This document shows positions 45,085-53,077 of a DNA stretch of 64,000 bases, piece by piece. Numbering within the stretch: position 1 is the stretch's first letter; every line of letters starts with the position of its first letter. The notes under the pieces are model-generated. The model ran no database searches and was not told where the DNA came from. It saw only the letters and a program-made list of their open reading frames with translations. A program made the translations under genes and the position numbers. The stretch lies in the NCBI GenBank assembly GCA_009268125.1, contig WBOU01000004.1:62001-126000 (forward strand), in the 5' to 3' direction. Source of the DNA: Chloroflexia bacterium SDU3-3. Its GTDB lineage: Bacteria > Chloroflexota > Chloroflexia > Chloroflexales > Roseiflexaceae.

Positions 45085-45609
45085 TTAGATTGTGGCGAGC
45101 CGCCCCGAGACGCTCAGCTGCTCGCCCGACTCGGCGCGGCGGCGCAGCTCGGTCAGCACCTCGTCCACCTTCTCGGCGCTCACGTTGTACATGAAGTCGA
45201 GGTTGGCCTGCAGCACGGGGGCCTTGTCGCAGGCCGCCACGCACTTCACGCGCTCCAGAGTGAACATGCCATCCGGCGTGGTCTTACCGGCGGCCTTGAT
45301 ACCCAGCGAATCCTCCAGCGCGGTGATCAGCTCCTCGGCGCCGCAGAAGGCGCAGGGCACATCATCGCAGACCTGCAGCACCCACTTGCCCACCGGCTTG
45401 TTGTAGAACAGCGTGTAGAAGCCGACCACCTCGAACACATCGGTGGGCGGCAGCCCCAGCACATCGGCCACCTCGCGGATGGCCTCGTCGGACAGGTGGC
45501 CGTAGGCATCCTGGGCGATATACAGCATGGGCAGCACGGCGCTGCGGCGCTGGGCGTAGCGGGAAAGCAGAGAATCGATCTCGGCCCCGTGGGTCTCTCG
45601 TAGTGGCAT
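45085..45609 (-). CDS. nuoE: NADH-quinone oxidoreductase subunit E
   Basis: The thioredoxin-like [2Fe-2S] subunit of complex I (24-kDa type), 174 aa. Cluster ligands are visible as VCDDVPCAFCG and KCVAACD. The family start region SAVLPMLYIAQDAYGHLS and FEVVGFYTLFYNKPVGK are conserved. ATG 45609 (MPLRETHG) is chosen; the frame also opens at GTG 45651, 3 nt after the nuoD stop, which would add 14 residues. NuoE normally acts with NuoF and NuoG in NADH oxidation, but those genes do not follow: a hairpin and a convergent gene end the operon here. Confidence 0.92.
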   Translation of the reverse strand: MPLRETHGAEIDSLLSRYAQRRSAVLPMLYIAQDAYGHLSDEAIREVADVLGLPPTDVFEVVGFYTLFYNKPVGKWVLQVCDDVPCAFCGAEELITALEDSLGIKAAGKTTPDGMFTLERVKCVAACDKAPVLQANLDFMYNVSAEKVDEVLTELRRRAESGEQLSVSGRLATI

Positions 45610-45654
45610 AGCGTTTCTCTTCAGGGCGCGAATCTGCGCCGGTAGGCTCACGCG

Positions 45655-46887
45655 CTACCGATCCACATCGCCAAGGATGGGGTCGATGGTCGCGATCAGC
45701 GTGACCAGGTCGGCCACCAGGCTGCCGCGCGACATCACCGGCAGCGACTGGAGGTTCACAAACGACGGCGTGCGGAAGTGGCAGCGGTAGGGCTTGGGGC
45801 TGCCGTCGCTCACCAGGTAGCAGCCGAACTCGCCACGGGGCGACTCGACCGCCGCGTACACATCGCCCACCGGCGGCTTGAAGCCCTCGGTCCACAGCTT
45901 GAAGTGGTGGATGAGCGACTCCATGCTCTGCGTGATCTCGGCCTTGGGCGGCGGCGCGATCTTGCGGTCGGTGGTGATGTAGGGGCCGGGGCCAAGCGCC
46001 TGCAGGCGGTCGAGCGCCTGCTTGATGATGCTCAGGCTCTGCTGCATCTCGGCCATGCGCACGATGTAGCGGTCGAAGTTGTCGCCGTTCTGGGCGATCG
46101 GCACGGCGAAGTCGTAGGTCTCATACCCGCTGTAGGGCATATCCTTGCGCAGATCCCAGGCCACGCCGGTGGCGCGCAGGATGGGGCCGGTCACGCCCAG
46201 GTCGATCGCGTCCTGCTGGCTGAGCTTGCCCACGCCCACCATGCGCTCCAGGAAGATCGGGTTGTTGGTGAGCAGGCCGTCGTACTCCTCCAGGCGCGAG
46301 GGCATCACATCCAGGAAGGCCTGGACGGTGGCGGCGAACTCGCGGGGCAGGTCGTAGGCCAGCCCGCCCACGCGGAAGTAGCTGGTCATCATACGAGCGC
46401 CCGAGACCAGCTCGAAGATGTCGAGGATCTGCTCGCGCTCACGGAAGCCGTACATGTACATGCTGGTCGCGCCCAGATCGAGCACGTGGGTGCCCAGCCA
46501 GATCAGGTGGCTGCCGATGCGGGTCAGCTCGGCCAGCAGCACGCGCGCCACCTGCGCCCGTTCGGGCACCTCGCACTGCAGCAGCTTCTCGACCGCCATC
46601 ACATAGCCCAGGTTGTTCGAGAGCGGCGCGAGGTAGTCCATACGGTCGGTCAGCACTACCGCCTTCTGGTAGGTCTTGCTCTCCATCGTCTTCTCGATGC
46701 CGGTGTGCAGGTAGCCGATGTCGGGGGCGACGTTCACAACGGTCTCGCCATCCAGCTCGACCACCAGCCGCAGCACGCCGTGGGTGCTGGGATGGTGCGG
46801 CCCCATGTTCAGCACCATCGTATCTGTCTTGCCCTCAAGTGCCGGCTGGGTGATCGAGCGCGGCGAGGGGACCGTAAGTGTCGTCAT
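45655..46887 (-). CDS. nuoD: NADH-quinone oxidoreductase subunit D
   Basis: A 410-aa 49-kDa-type subunit lining the quinone site. Hallmarks are LNMGPHHPSTHGVLRLVVELDGE, GYLHTGIEK, LTDRMDYLAPLSNNLGYVMAVEKL, ESPRGEFGCYLVSDGSPKPYRCHFRTPSF and the C-terminal ATIDPILGDVDR. It is full length. It lies between nuoC and nuoE on the minus strand. Confidence 0.96.
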   Translation of the reverse strand: MTTLTVPSPRSITQPALEGKTDTMVLNMGPHHPSTHGVLRLVVELDGETVVNVAPDIGYLHTGIEKTMESKTYQKAVVLTDRMDYLAPLSNNLGYVMAVEKLLQCEVPERAQVARVLLAELTRIGSHLIWLGTHVLDLGATSMYMYGFREREQILDIFELVSGARMMTSYFRVGGLAYDLPREFAATVQAFLDVMPSRLEEYDGLLTNNPIFLERMVGVGKLSQQDAIDLGVTGPILRATGVAWDLRKDMPYSGYETYDFAVPIAQNGDNFDRYIVRMAEMQQSLSIIKQALDRLQALGPGPYITTDRKIAPPPKAEITQSMESLIHHFKLWTEGFKPPVGDVYAAVESPRGEFGCYLVSDGSPKPYRCHFRTPSFVNLQSLPVMSRGSLVADLVTLIATIDPILGDVDR

Positions 46888-46940
46888 ATTGCGCTTTCTG
46901 AAAAGGCGCGGGCACGGCGCGCGGCCACCGCCCGCACGTG

Positions 46941-47459
46941 CTACTCTTTCGCGAACGGCTTCCGCTCGTAGATCTGCTGCTCGTTAATCGTGAACGCGAC
47001 CTCCTCGTACCCCAGGGGCACATCCTTGCGCTGGGGGTGGCCGTTCCAGTCCTCGGGCATCAGGATGCGATCCAGGCTGGGGTGGCCATCGAAGACCACG
47101 CCGAACATGTCGTAGACCTCGCGCTCCATGTAGGTGGCGGTGGCCCACTCGCTGGTGATCGTGGCGATATGCGGGTTCGACTCGGGGAGGCCCGCCTTCA
47201 GGCAGATGCGGTGGCGGTTTGTATGCGAGAGCAGGTGGTAGACCACCTCGAAGCGCGGCTCGCGCCCCAGGTAGTCCACGCCGTTGACGTTCTCTAGGAA
47301 GTTGTAGCTCAGCTCGGCGTCGCCGCGCAGGAACTGCACGAGCGGGATCAGCGACTCGGGGCGGATGCGCACCTGAAGCTCGCCGCGGAACTCGCGCGTC
47401 TCCAGCACGCTGCCCTCGGGGGCCTGCTGGAGCCGAGTGATGACGGTGGTATTGTCCAT
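46941..47459 (-). CDS. nuoC: NADH-quinone oxidoreductase subunit C
   Basis: A 172-aa 30-kDa-type subunit with the signature ATATYMEREVYDMFGVVFDGHPSLDRILMPEDWNGHPQRKDVPLGYEEV. It is a separate gene, not fused to nuoD, as in most non-proteobacterial operons. It forms part of the peripheral arm. Confidence 0.95.
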   Translation of the reverse strand: MDNTTVITRLQQAPEGSVLETREFRGELQVRIRPESLIPLVQFLRGDAELSYNFLENVNGVDYLGREPRFEVVYHLLSHTNRHRICLKAGLPESNPHIATITSEWATATYMEREVYDMFGVVFDGHPSLDRILMPEDWNGHPQRKDVPLGYEEVAFTINEQQIYERKPFAKE

Positions 47460-47491
47460 TCTTGCCTCAAACGACGCGGGTGCTGCGTCGG

Positions 47492-47998
47492 CTACACGTG
47501 GATCGGCTCGCGCTCGCGAATGGTGCCATCCAGCTTCGTGCGGAACACCTTGTCCTGCAGGGTCAGGATGCCGTGGATGAGCGCCTCGGGGCGGGGCGGG
47601 CAGCCGGCCACATACACGTCGACGGGCACGATCTCATCCACGCCCTGCACCACCGCGTAGTTGTTGAACACGCCGCCGCACGAGGCGCAGTCGCCCATGG
47701 CCAGCACCCACTTCGGCTCGCTCATCTGGTCGTAGAGCCGCCGCACCACCGGGGCCATCTTGCGCGAGACGCGGCCCGCCACGATCATCAGGTCGGACTG
47801 GCGGGGCGAGGCGCGCATGATCTCCATACCGAAGCGCGAGGTGTCGTAGTTCGCGCCCTGCGAGCTCATCATCTCGATGGCGCAGCACGCCAGGCCGAAC
47901 AGCATCGGCCACATGGCGTTGCTGCGCGACCAGTTCACCGCATATTCAAGCGACGTGGTGATGACGCCAAGGTCGCCAGCTTTCTCCTCTAGTCCCAT
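47492..47998 (-). CDS. nuoB: NADH-quinone oxidoreductase subunit B
   Basis: A 168-aa PSST-type subunit that carries the terminal N2 [4Fe-4S] cluster. Ligand cysteines are seen in [20 protein letters not shown] and [11 protein letters not shown]. The start overlaps the end of nuoA by 10 nt, with AGAGG inside nuoA, indicating translational coupling. Confidence 0.96.
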   Translation of the reverse strand: MGLEEKAGDLGVITTSLEYAVNWSRSNAMWPMLFGLACCAIEMMSSQGANYDTSRFGMEIMRASPRQSDLMIVAGRVSRKMAPVVRRLYDQMSEPKWVLAMGDCASCGGVFNNYAVVQGVDEIVPVDVYVAGCPPRPEALIHGILTLQDKVFRTKLDGTIREREPIHV

Positions 47999-48351
47999 CG
48001 CAGCGCCTCTCGTTTAAAGATATACACCAGGCCCACCAGCAGGATGAGCATGAACAGGCCCATCTCGGCCAGGCCAAACCAACCGAGCTGTTTGTAGATC
48101 AGGGCAAAGGGGAAGAAGAAGATCACTTCGATGTCGAACAGGATGAAAAGCATCGCAGCGACGTAGAATTTGACCGGGAAGCGGCGCTGGGCGCTGCCGA
48201 TCGGCTCCATGCCCGACTCGTAGGGCATCAGCTTGCGGCGCGTCAGCTTCTTGGGGCCGAGCAGGTTGTTGACCGTGAGCACAAAGGCGGCCACAAAGAC
48301 AGCAACGAGAAAGAGAACCAGAATGGGGATGTACTCATTGAGCGGTGACAT
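47989..48351 (-). CDS. nuoA: NADH-quinone oxidoreductase subunit A
   Basis: A 120-aa membrane subunit with three helices and the conserved loop [45 protein letters not shown] 48351 (MSPLNEYIP) is chosen because AAAGGGGCG precedes it; the frame runs further upstream without a site. It is the first gene of nuoABCDE. Confidence 0.95.
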   Translation of the reverse strand: MSPLNEYIPILVLFLVAVFVAAFVLTVNNLLGPKKLTRRKLMPYESGMEPIGSAQRRFPVKFYVAAMLFILFDIEVIFFFPFALIYKQLGWFGLAEMGLFMLILLVGLVYIFKREALRWD

Positions 48352-48453
48352 CAGACGCCCCTTTGTCAATCGCGCGCCCGCCGCTGCGGCAAACGAAGGA
48401 CATGGCGGCGCGACACCGTATACAGCATTCTCATGCGCAGTTGTACGCAATGC

Positions 48454-48481
48454 ATTATAGCGCGTTGGTGTATTGTGTCAA
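48454..48481 (-). promoter_or_regulatory. Consensus sigma70-type promoter of the nuo operon
   Basis: On the minus strand TTGACA (48476-48481), 16-nt spacer, TATAAT (48454-48459). Both boxes match the consensus exactly. The predicted start near 48447 leaves a leader of about 95 nt before nuoA. Confidence 0.85.
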
Positions 48482-48532
48482 GAAACACAAACTGCCTGAC
48501 GACCTGTTATGTCCAGCAAAACCGCCCGCCCG

Positions 48533-48561
48533 TTGCGCCGACGCCGCCGCTATGCTATACT
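48533..48561 (+). promoter_or_regulatory. Extended -10 promoter of aat
   Basis: TTGCGC (48533-48538), 17-nt spacer, TATACT (48556-48561) preceded by TGC. It is divergent from the nuo promoter. Confidence 0.6.
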
Positions 48562-48637
48562 GCGCCCGCCGCATCCCAATCGGGCAAAGCCGCTTTCCTG
48601 CCGCGCCACGCCCGCCCTGATGAAAGGCATGCACACC

Positions 48638-49222
48638 ATGGAGATAACCCCACAGCTGCTGATCTCGGCCTACTGCCAGGGCGTGTTCCCCATGGCCGTG
48701 GGCGAGGGCGACATCCGCTGGTACGACCCCGACCCCCGCGCGATCATCCCGCTCGACAGCGCCTTCCACGTGCCGCGCCGCCTGGCCCGCACTATCCGCA
48801 ACGACGGCTTCGAGGTGCGCGTCGACACCTGCTTCCGCCGCGTGATGGAGCTGTGCGCCGAGCCAGCCGCCGACCGCGACGGCACCTGGATCTCGCCCGA
48901 GCTGATCGACCGCTACACCGAGCTGCACCAGCTGGGCTTCGCCCACAGCGTGGAGACCTGGCGCGGCGGGCAGCTGGTGGGCGGGCTGTACGGCGTGGCG
49001 GTGCGCGGCCTGTTCGCGGGCGAGAGCATGTTCAGCCGCGAGGCCAACGCCAGCAAGGTGGCCCTGGTGGCGCTCATCCAGCGCCTGCGCGCGGGCGGCT
49101 TCGTGCTGCTCGACACCCAGTTCATCACCACCCACCTGGCGGGCTTCGGCGCCACCGAGATCCCCCGCGCCGAGTACCACCGCCGCCTGCACGCCGCCAT
49201 CCAGGTCGAGGCCACGTTCTAG
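48638..49222 (+). CDS. aat: Leucyl/phenylalanyl-tRNA-protein transferase
   Basis: A 194-aa Aat protein. Its motifs are LLISAYCQGVFPMA, IRWYDPDPRAIIPLD, the HSVETWRGGQLVGGLYGVAVRGLFAGESMFSREANASKVAL core and FVLLDTQFITTHLAGFGATEIPRAEY. It adds Leu or Phe to N-terminal Arg/Lys of proteins to mark them for ClpSAP degradation (N-end rule). ATG 48638 fits the conserved N-terminus; two further in-frame ATGs (48629, 48620) are possible. Not seen here: clpS or clpA. Confidence 0.95.
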   Translation: MEITPQLLISAYCQGVFPMAVGEGDIRWYDPDPRAIIPLDSAFHVPRRLARTIRNDGFEVRVDTCFRRVMELCAEPAADRDGTWISPELIDRYTELHQLGFAHSVETWRGGQLVGGLYGVAVRGLFAGESMFSREANASKVALVALIQRLRAGGFVLLDTQFITTHLAGFGATEIPRAEYHRRLHAAIQVEATF

Positions 49223-49230
49223 GGCGCAGC

Positions 49231-50463
49231 CTACTTGGGCCGCGCCTCCAGCACTACCGTCAGGCGCTGCTCGGCACCGTCGCGCAGCACCGTCAGCGTC
49301 ACGCTGTCGCCCACCGCCTTGGCCTGCTCGATGTAGCCGCGCAGGTCGGCCCCGCGCGCCACCTTCTGATCATCCACCGCCACGATGATGTCGCCCGCAA
49401 AGCTGCTGGTCTGCTCGCCCTCGCTCAGCTTGGCGTCGCCGCGCAGGCCCGCCTTCTCGGCGGGGCCGCCCGCGATCACGCTCACCACCATCACGCCGCT
49501 GGCGGGCGCGATGCCGAACTGGCGGCGCAGCTGCGGGGTGATGTCGTTCATGCTCACGCCCAGCCAGGGGTGGCTGTAGGTGCCCGTGCGGATGATCTGG
49601 GGCACCACGCGGCCCACCATGTCCGAGGGCACCGCGTAGCCGATGCCCTCAAAGCTGCCGCTCTCCGAGCTGATCGCGGTGTTCACGCCGATCACCTGGC
49701 CGTAGATGTTCAGCAGCGGGCCGCCCGAGTTGCCGGGGTTGATCGCCGCGTCGGTCTGGATGATGTTGGGGATGCTGAAGCGCCCGCCGCTCTGCACCGC
49801 CGGGCCATCCAGGTCGCGCCCCAGCCCGCTGATCACGCCGATGGTCAGGGTGTTCTGCAGCCCGAAGGGGTTGCCGATCGCGATCGCCGTCTGCCCCACC
49901 GCCACATCGCCGGATGCGCCCAGGGCCAGCGGCGCGGTGCCCTGCGGCAGACTGCCCACCCGCACCACCGCCAGATCGCTGCCGGGGTCGGTGCCCACCA
50001 GCTCGGCGGGCACAGTGGTGCCGTCGGCGAAGCTCACCTGCAGCGTGTGCGCGTCCTCTACCACGTGGTTGTTGGTGACAATATGCCCCAGCTGGTCGTA
50101 CAGAAAGCCCGACCCCTGGCCCAGCATCACATCGCCGCTGGGTGCGCGCTCGTCATCCACCAGCGGGTGCGTGCCCAGCACCTCGATCCGCACCACCGCC
50201 GGGCTGGCCCGCCGATACAGCTCCACCATCAGCCGCTGCTGCTGCTCGATGGCGTTGGTGAGCGTGGCATCGATGGTGGGCGCGGGGCTGGCGCTGGTCA
50301 GCGGGCCGACCGTGCCCAGCGCCAGCGGCGTGGGCGCGGGGTCTTCCTCGGCACGGGCCTGGGTGGGCATGGGGCTGATCGTCGGGGTCTGCACGCGCAC
50401 ATCTGGCAGCGAGCATGCGGCAAGCGAGAAGGTCAGGGCTATCAGGCTGATGCGGCGCAGCAT
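49231..50463 (-). CDS. HtrA/DegP-type serine protease with PDZ domain, lipoprotein
   Basis: A 410-aa envelope protease. The lipobox SLAAC near residue 17 indicates lipid anchoring, followed by a Pro/Thr-rich spacer. The trypsin-like domain (about 75-290) has the complete triad: His in VTNNHVVED, Asp in GSDLAVVRV, Ser in INPGNSGGPLL. A PDZ domain spans about 300-405 (LGVSMNDITPQLRR, GVMVVSVIAGGPAEKAGL, GDIIVAVDDQKV). It degrades or holds misfolded exported proteins. ATG 50463 is chosen because AAGGAA lies about 7 nt upstream and the signal peptide starts there. A minus-strand TATAAT is at 50512-50517. Confidence 0.93.
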   Translation of the reverse strand: MLRRISLIALTFSLAACSLPDVRVQTPTISPMPTQARAEEDPAPTPLALGTVGPLTSASPAPTIDATLTNAIEQQQRLMVELYRRASPAVVRIEVLGTHPLVDDERAPSGDVMLGQGSGFLYDQLGHIVTNNHVVEDAHTLQVSFADGTTVPAELVGTDPGSDLAVVRVGSLPQGTAPLALGASGDVAVGQTAIAIGNPFGLQNTLTIGVISGLGRDLDGPAVQSGGRFSIPNIIQTDAAINPGNSGGPLLNIYGQVIGVNTAISSESGSFEGIGYAVPSDMVGRVVPQIIRTGTYSHPWLGVSMNDITPQLRRQFGIAPASGVMVVSVIAGGPAEKAGLRGDAKLSEGEQTSSFAGDIIVAVDDQKVARGADLRGYIEQAKAVGDSVTLTVLRDGAEQRLTVVLEARPK

Positions 50464-50511
50464 AGAGGGTTCCTTGTATCGGTGCGGCGGCTCCCGCACG
50501 TGCTCACAGGT

Positions 50512-50517
50512 ATTATA
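50512..50517 (-). promoter_or_regulatory. -10 box of the htrA-like gene
   Basis: TATAAT within the palindrome GGTATAATACC; no clear -35. Predicted leader of about 40 nt. Confidence 0.45.
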
Positions 50518-50585
50518 CCGAGGAGCAGCAGGGTTTAGGAAAAAAGGCCGCCGCGCCAGCTTCGCCTCGCCGCTGCGGGTGTGAG

Positions 50586-50637
50586 TATGGCCAGCCGCCA
50601 GCTATCGCGCACCTTCGCTGGATGGGCGAGGCCGCTG
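50586..50637 (+). repeat. Short dispersed repeat piece
   Basis: TATGGCCAGC...GCACCTTCGCTGGATGGGCGAGGCCGCT is nearly the reverse complement of 18007-18055. It resembles the 3' part of the mosaic repeat (ATATGGCCA...CACCTTCGCCGCATGGGC). Confidence 0.55.
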
Positions 50638-50662
50638 TTTTTCACAAAAAAGAGCGCGCTAT

Positions 50663-50851
50663 CTTCCAATTAAGATACTTAGGCTTCCGACAATGGTGCT
50701 TAAGCTTCCGGCAATGGTGCTTAAGCTTCCGGCGATGGTGCTTAAGCTTCCGGCGATGGTACTTAAGCTTCCGGCAATGGTGCTTAAGCTTCCGGCAATG
50801 GTGCTTAAGCTTCCGGCAATGGCGCTTAAGCTTCCGGCAATGGTGCTGTTC
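50663..50851. repeat. 21-bp tandem repeat array (about nine units)
   Basis: Units of CTTCCGGCAATGGTGCTTAAG run head to tail from 50684 to 50851, with single-base variants (gcGatgg, ggtActt, ggCgct). A degenerate unit precedes them at 50663-50683 and the last unit is cut short. Each junction holds an AAGCTT hexamer. There are no spacers. Because 21 is a multiple of three, open frames on both strands pass through it (7-residue repeats such as FRQWCLS), but neither has a ribosome-binding site. Confidence 0.85.
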
Positions 50852-50944
50852 CGATCGCACGCATGATAGGCCGCATTTTTATACGATAGGTCCGATACAT
50901 AGTATCTTCAGCAAAACAGGTGTGCCGCTCAGCAGGTATCACTT

Positions 50945-51395
50945 TCTACGGCATTTCCGCGTCGGGCCACCGCTTGCCACTTCGATAATAATGGTTCCTC
51001 TGAGTTATTTGGTGTGCCCGACGCAGGTGGCGGCTCGGGGCCTGCCCCGAGCACCCCCGCCATGGGGCGATGCCCCTCAATAGGTGTCGCTTTTGAGGCT
51101 GCTTCCGCGTTGTTTTTGGGTCGCCCCAACCGTAGGCAATGCTTGGAGCGTTGCGCGGTTGGGGCAACCGGCTGCGGCTTCGATGATAATGGTTCCTCTT
51201 TGTTGGTTGGTGACAGCCCTGTGCGGGCGGCACCAAGGGCTCCGCGCCCTTGGAACCCCGCCAGGGGCATCGCCCCTTGGAACCCCAATTTTGAGCGTTC
51301 CTATGCTGTTTCCTGGCTGCTGGTGTTCGTGCATATGGCCATCAAAACATCAGCGGCACCTTCGCCGCATGGGCCAGGTGGGTAGGGTTTTGGTG
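50945..51395 (+). repeat. Mosaic hairpin repeat cluster
   Basis: The third locus of the family seen at 17.3-18.0 and 30.0-30.2 kb. Two cassettes with TTCGATRATAATGGTTCCTCT and CCCCGCCAGGGGCATCGCCCC elements (about 50960-51095 and 51140-51290) are followed by CAATTTTGAGCGTTCCTATGCTGTTTCCTGG, GTGTTCGTGCATATGGCCA and CACCTTCGCCGCATGGGCCAGGTGG. Together with the 21-bp array it fills the 950-bp gap before the DUF2085 gene; no gene is seen. Confidence 0.7.
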
Positions 51396-51412
51396 GTGAA
51401 AAATCTTCGCCC

Positions 51413-51889
51413 CTAGGCTGGGGTTAAACGACGCTGGCCGCCCCACACCGAGAGCAGGGCCAGCCCGCCCAGCAGCCCGGCCAGCGCGCCGTTGGCCAGC
51501 AGCGCCCACAGCGGGGCCGCTGGCCAGCCCACGATCTCGGCGGGCCAGAGCAGGAATGCCAGCACGCCCAGCAGCACGCGCAGCGGCACGGGCAGCCCGA
51601 GGTAGGGGCGCAGGCCAGGCGCGAAGCGCAGCAGCAGCCAGGCCGCCCACAGCCCCACCGTCGCACCCCAGCAGCGCGCGCACACCGCCATGGGGTAGCC
51701 CAGCAGCACATACGACTTGGCCGGGGTCGGGCAGACATAGCGCGAGAGCAGGTCGCGGGCCAGCGCGCCCGAGTCGGCCAGGCCCCACACGCCCGTGGCC
51801 TGGAACAGCGGCGCGATCAGCGGCCCCAAAAACAGCACGCTCATGGCCAGCAGCAGCGGCCACTCGGCCCGCAGGGCACGGGCCGTCAT
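51413..51889 (-). CDS. DUF2085 membrane protein
   Basis: A 158-aa protein with four hydrophobic segments and the DUF2085 features: an early cysteine (SRYVCPTPAKSYVLLG) and the MAVCARCWGATVG motif. The spaced cysteines suggest metal or redox binding at the membrane; the function is unknown. Its ATG overlaps the stop of the phytoene synthase gene by 4 nt, so it is translationally coupled to carotenoid or squalene synthesis here. Confidence 0.8.
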   Translation of the reverse strand: MTARALRAEWPLLLAMSVLFLGPLIAPLFQATGVWGLADSGALARDLLSRYVCPTPAKSYVLLGYPMAVCARCWGATVGLWAAWLLLRFAPGLRPYLGLPVPLRVLLGVLAFLLWPAEIVGWPAAPLWALLANGALAGLLGGLALLSVWGGQRRLTPA

Positions 51890-52881
51890 CGGTGGCCCCC
51901 TCGGCGCAGCCGCCGCGCCACGCCGGGCAGCGCCATCAGCTTCTCGCCCAGCGAAAGGTGGGCGCGGCGCGTGAACACGTCGTAGTCATTCGCCACGATC
52001 TTCTCCAGGATGCCTCGGTAGACCTGCGCCGCCGCGCCCACGGCCAGCTGGCTATCCTCGCTCAGCAGCAGAATGCCCGGCCAGGCCTCCTCGTACAGCG
52101 CGTGGGCGCGCTCGATCTCGAAGCGCATCAGGGCGCGGAATCGCTCGTCGCGCCGCCCCGCCAGGATGTCCTCGTCGCTCAGGCCGAAGCGGGCCAGATC
52201 CTCCTGCGGGATGTAGATCCGCCCGCGCCGCGCGTCCTCGCCCACATCCCGCAGGATGTTGGTGAGCTGCAGCGCGATGCCCAGGCTGACCGCGTAGGGC
52301 CGCGCCCCCTCGCGCGAGCCGATGATGTACATGGAGAGCAGGCCCACCACCGAGGCCACGCGGTAGCAGTAGAGCCACAGGTCGTCGAAGCTAGCGTAGC
52401 GGCTGACGCTCAGATCCATGGCCACCCCAGCCAGCAGCTCATCCACCAGCGGCTGGGGCACCTGATAGCGCTGGCGGATGGCCGACCATGCCAGCAGCAC
52501 GGGGTCGTGCGCGGGCGGCACCGGCGCGTGCACGCGGGCCACCCAGTGGGCCAGCGAGCGGTGCGGGTTCTCGCTGGCCCCATCCACCAGATCATCGCTG
52601 GTGCGGCACAGCGCATAGAGCGCGCGGATGCCCTGGCGCTTCTCGGCGGGCAGCAGCTGGGTGCTCAGGTAGAAGCTGCGCGAATGCATGCGGGTGATCT
52701 CTGCGCATGTCCGCAGCGCCGCCTCAAGCGAGATCGGGGCATGCGCATGATCGGCGGCGTGCGCATCGTGCTCGGGCACATGTCGACGTAGCCCCTCTAG
52801 CAGGGCTAGGGCATCACCAGGGGGAACCTGCCGCAGCCCATGGACAGGCCGCACCCAGTGCTGAGGATGAGAGAGTGACAC
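51886..52881 (-). CDS. crtB: Phytoene/squalene synthase family protein
   Basis: A 331-aa trans-isoprenyl diphosphate synthase (head-to-head condensing). Both Mg-binding motifs are intact: ALCRTSDDLVDG and LTNILRDVGEDARRGRIYIP, with HSRSFYLSTQLLP at the start and SVVGLLSMYIIG between. Most likely it joins two geranylgeranyl diphosphates to phytoene; squalene synthase is the alternative. The start is GTG 52881, where AAGGAG lies about 7 nt upstream; the frame extends to 52968 without such a site. CarH, a light-dependent repressor that classically controls carotenoid genes, is encoded just upstream on the same strand. Confidence 0.9.
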   Translation of the reverse strand: MSLSHPQHWVRPVHGLRQVPPGDALALLEGLRRHVPEHDAHAADHAHAPISLEAALRTCAEITRMHSRSFYLSTQLLPAEKRQGIRALYALCRTSDDLVDGASENPHRSLAHWVARVHAPVPPAHDPVLLAWSAIRQRYQVPQPLVDELLAGVAMDLSVSRYASFDDLWLYCYRVASVVGLLSMYIIGSREGARPYAVSLGIALQLTNILRDVGEDARRGRIYIPQEDLARFGLSDEDILAGRRDERFRALMRFEIERAHALYEEAWPGILLLSEDSQLAVGAAAQVYRGILEKIVANDYDVFTRRAHLSLGEKLMALPGVARRLRRGGHR

Positions 52882-53077
52882 GCGCGTCTCCTTCCACAAA
52901 CTTGCCACGATACCCATAGGGCGCGCCAGCGTTCGTTGCGCAGGGCATAGCAAGGCATGGCGGCACATGCCGTGCCACGTATGTCTGGCTGGCTATCCTG
53001 CTGGGGCTTGGTTGGGGTGAGGTGTGCTGCAGCGCTCGCAAGTCGGGCGCTCTATGGGCGTTACGCAGAAGGTACGT

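Noticed and set aside
50663-50851. CRISPR array
   Set aside because: Units are directly adjacent with no unique spacers, are 21 bp long, and no cas gene is near.
50622-51083. Plus-strand frame with 7-residue repeats (FRQWCLS), considered as a repeat protein
   Set aside because: It is the 21-bp array translated; the frame then runs into the mosaic repeat, has no ribosome-binding site, and an equally open frame exists on the other strand.
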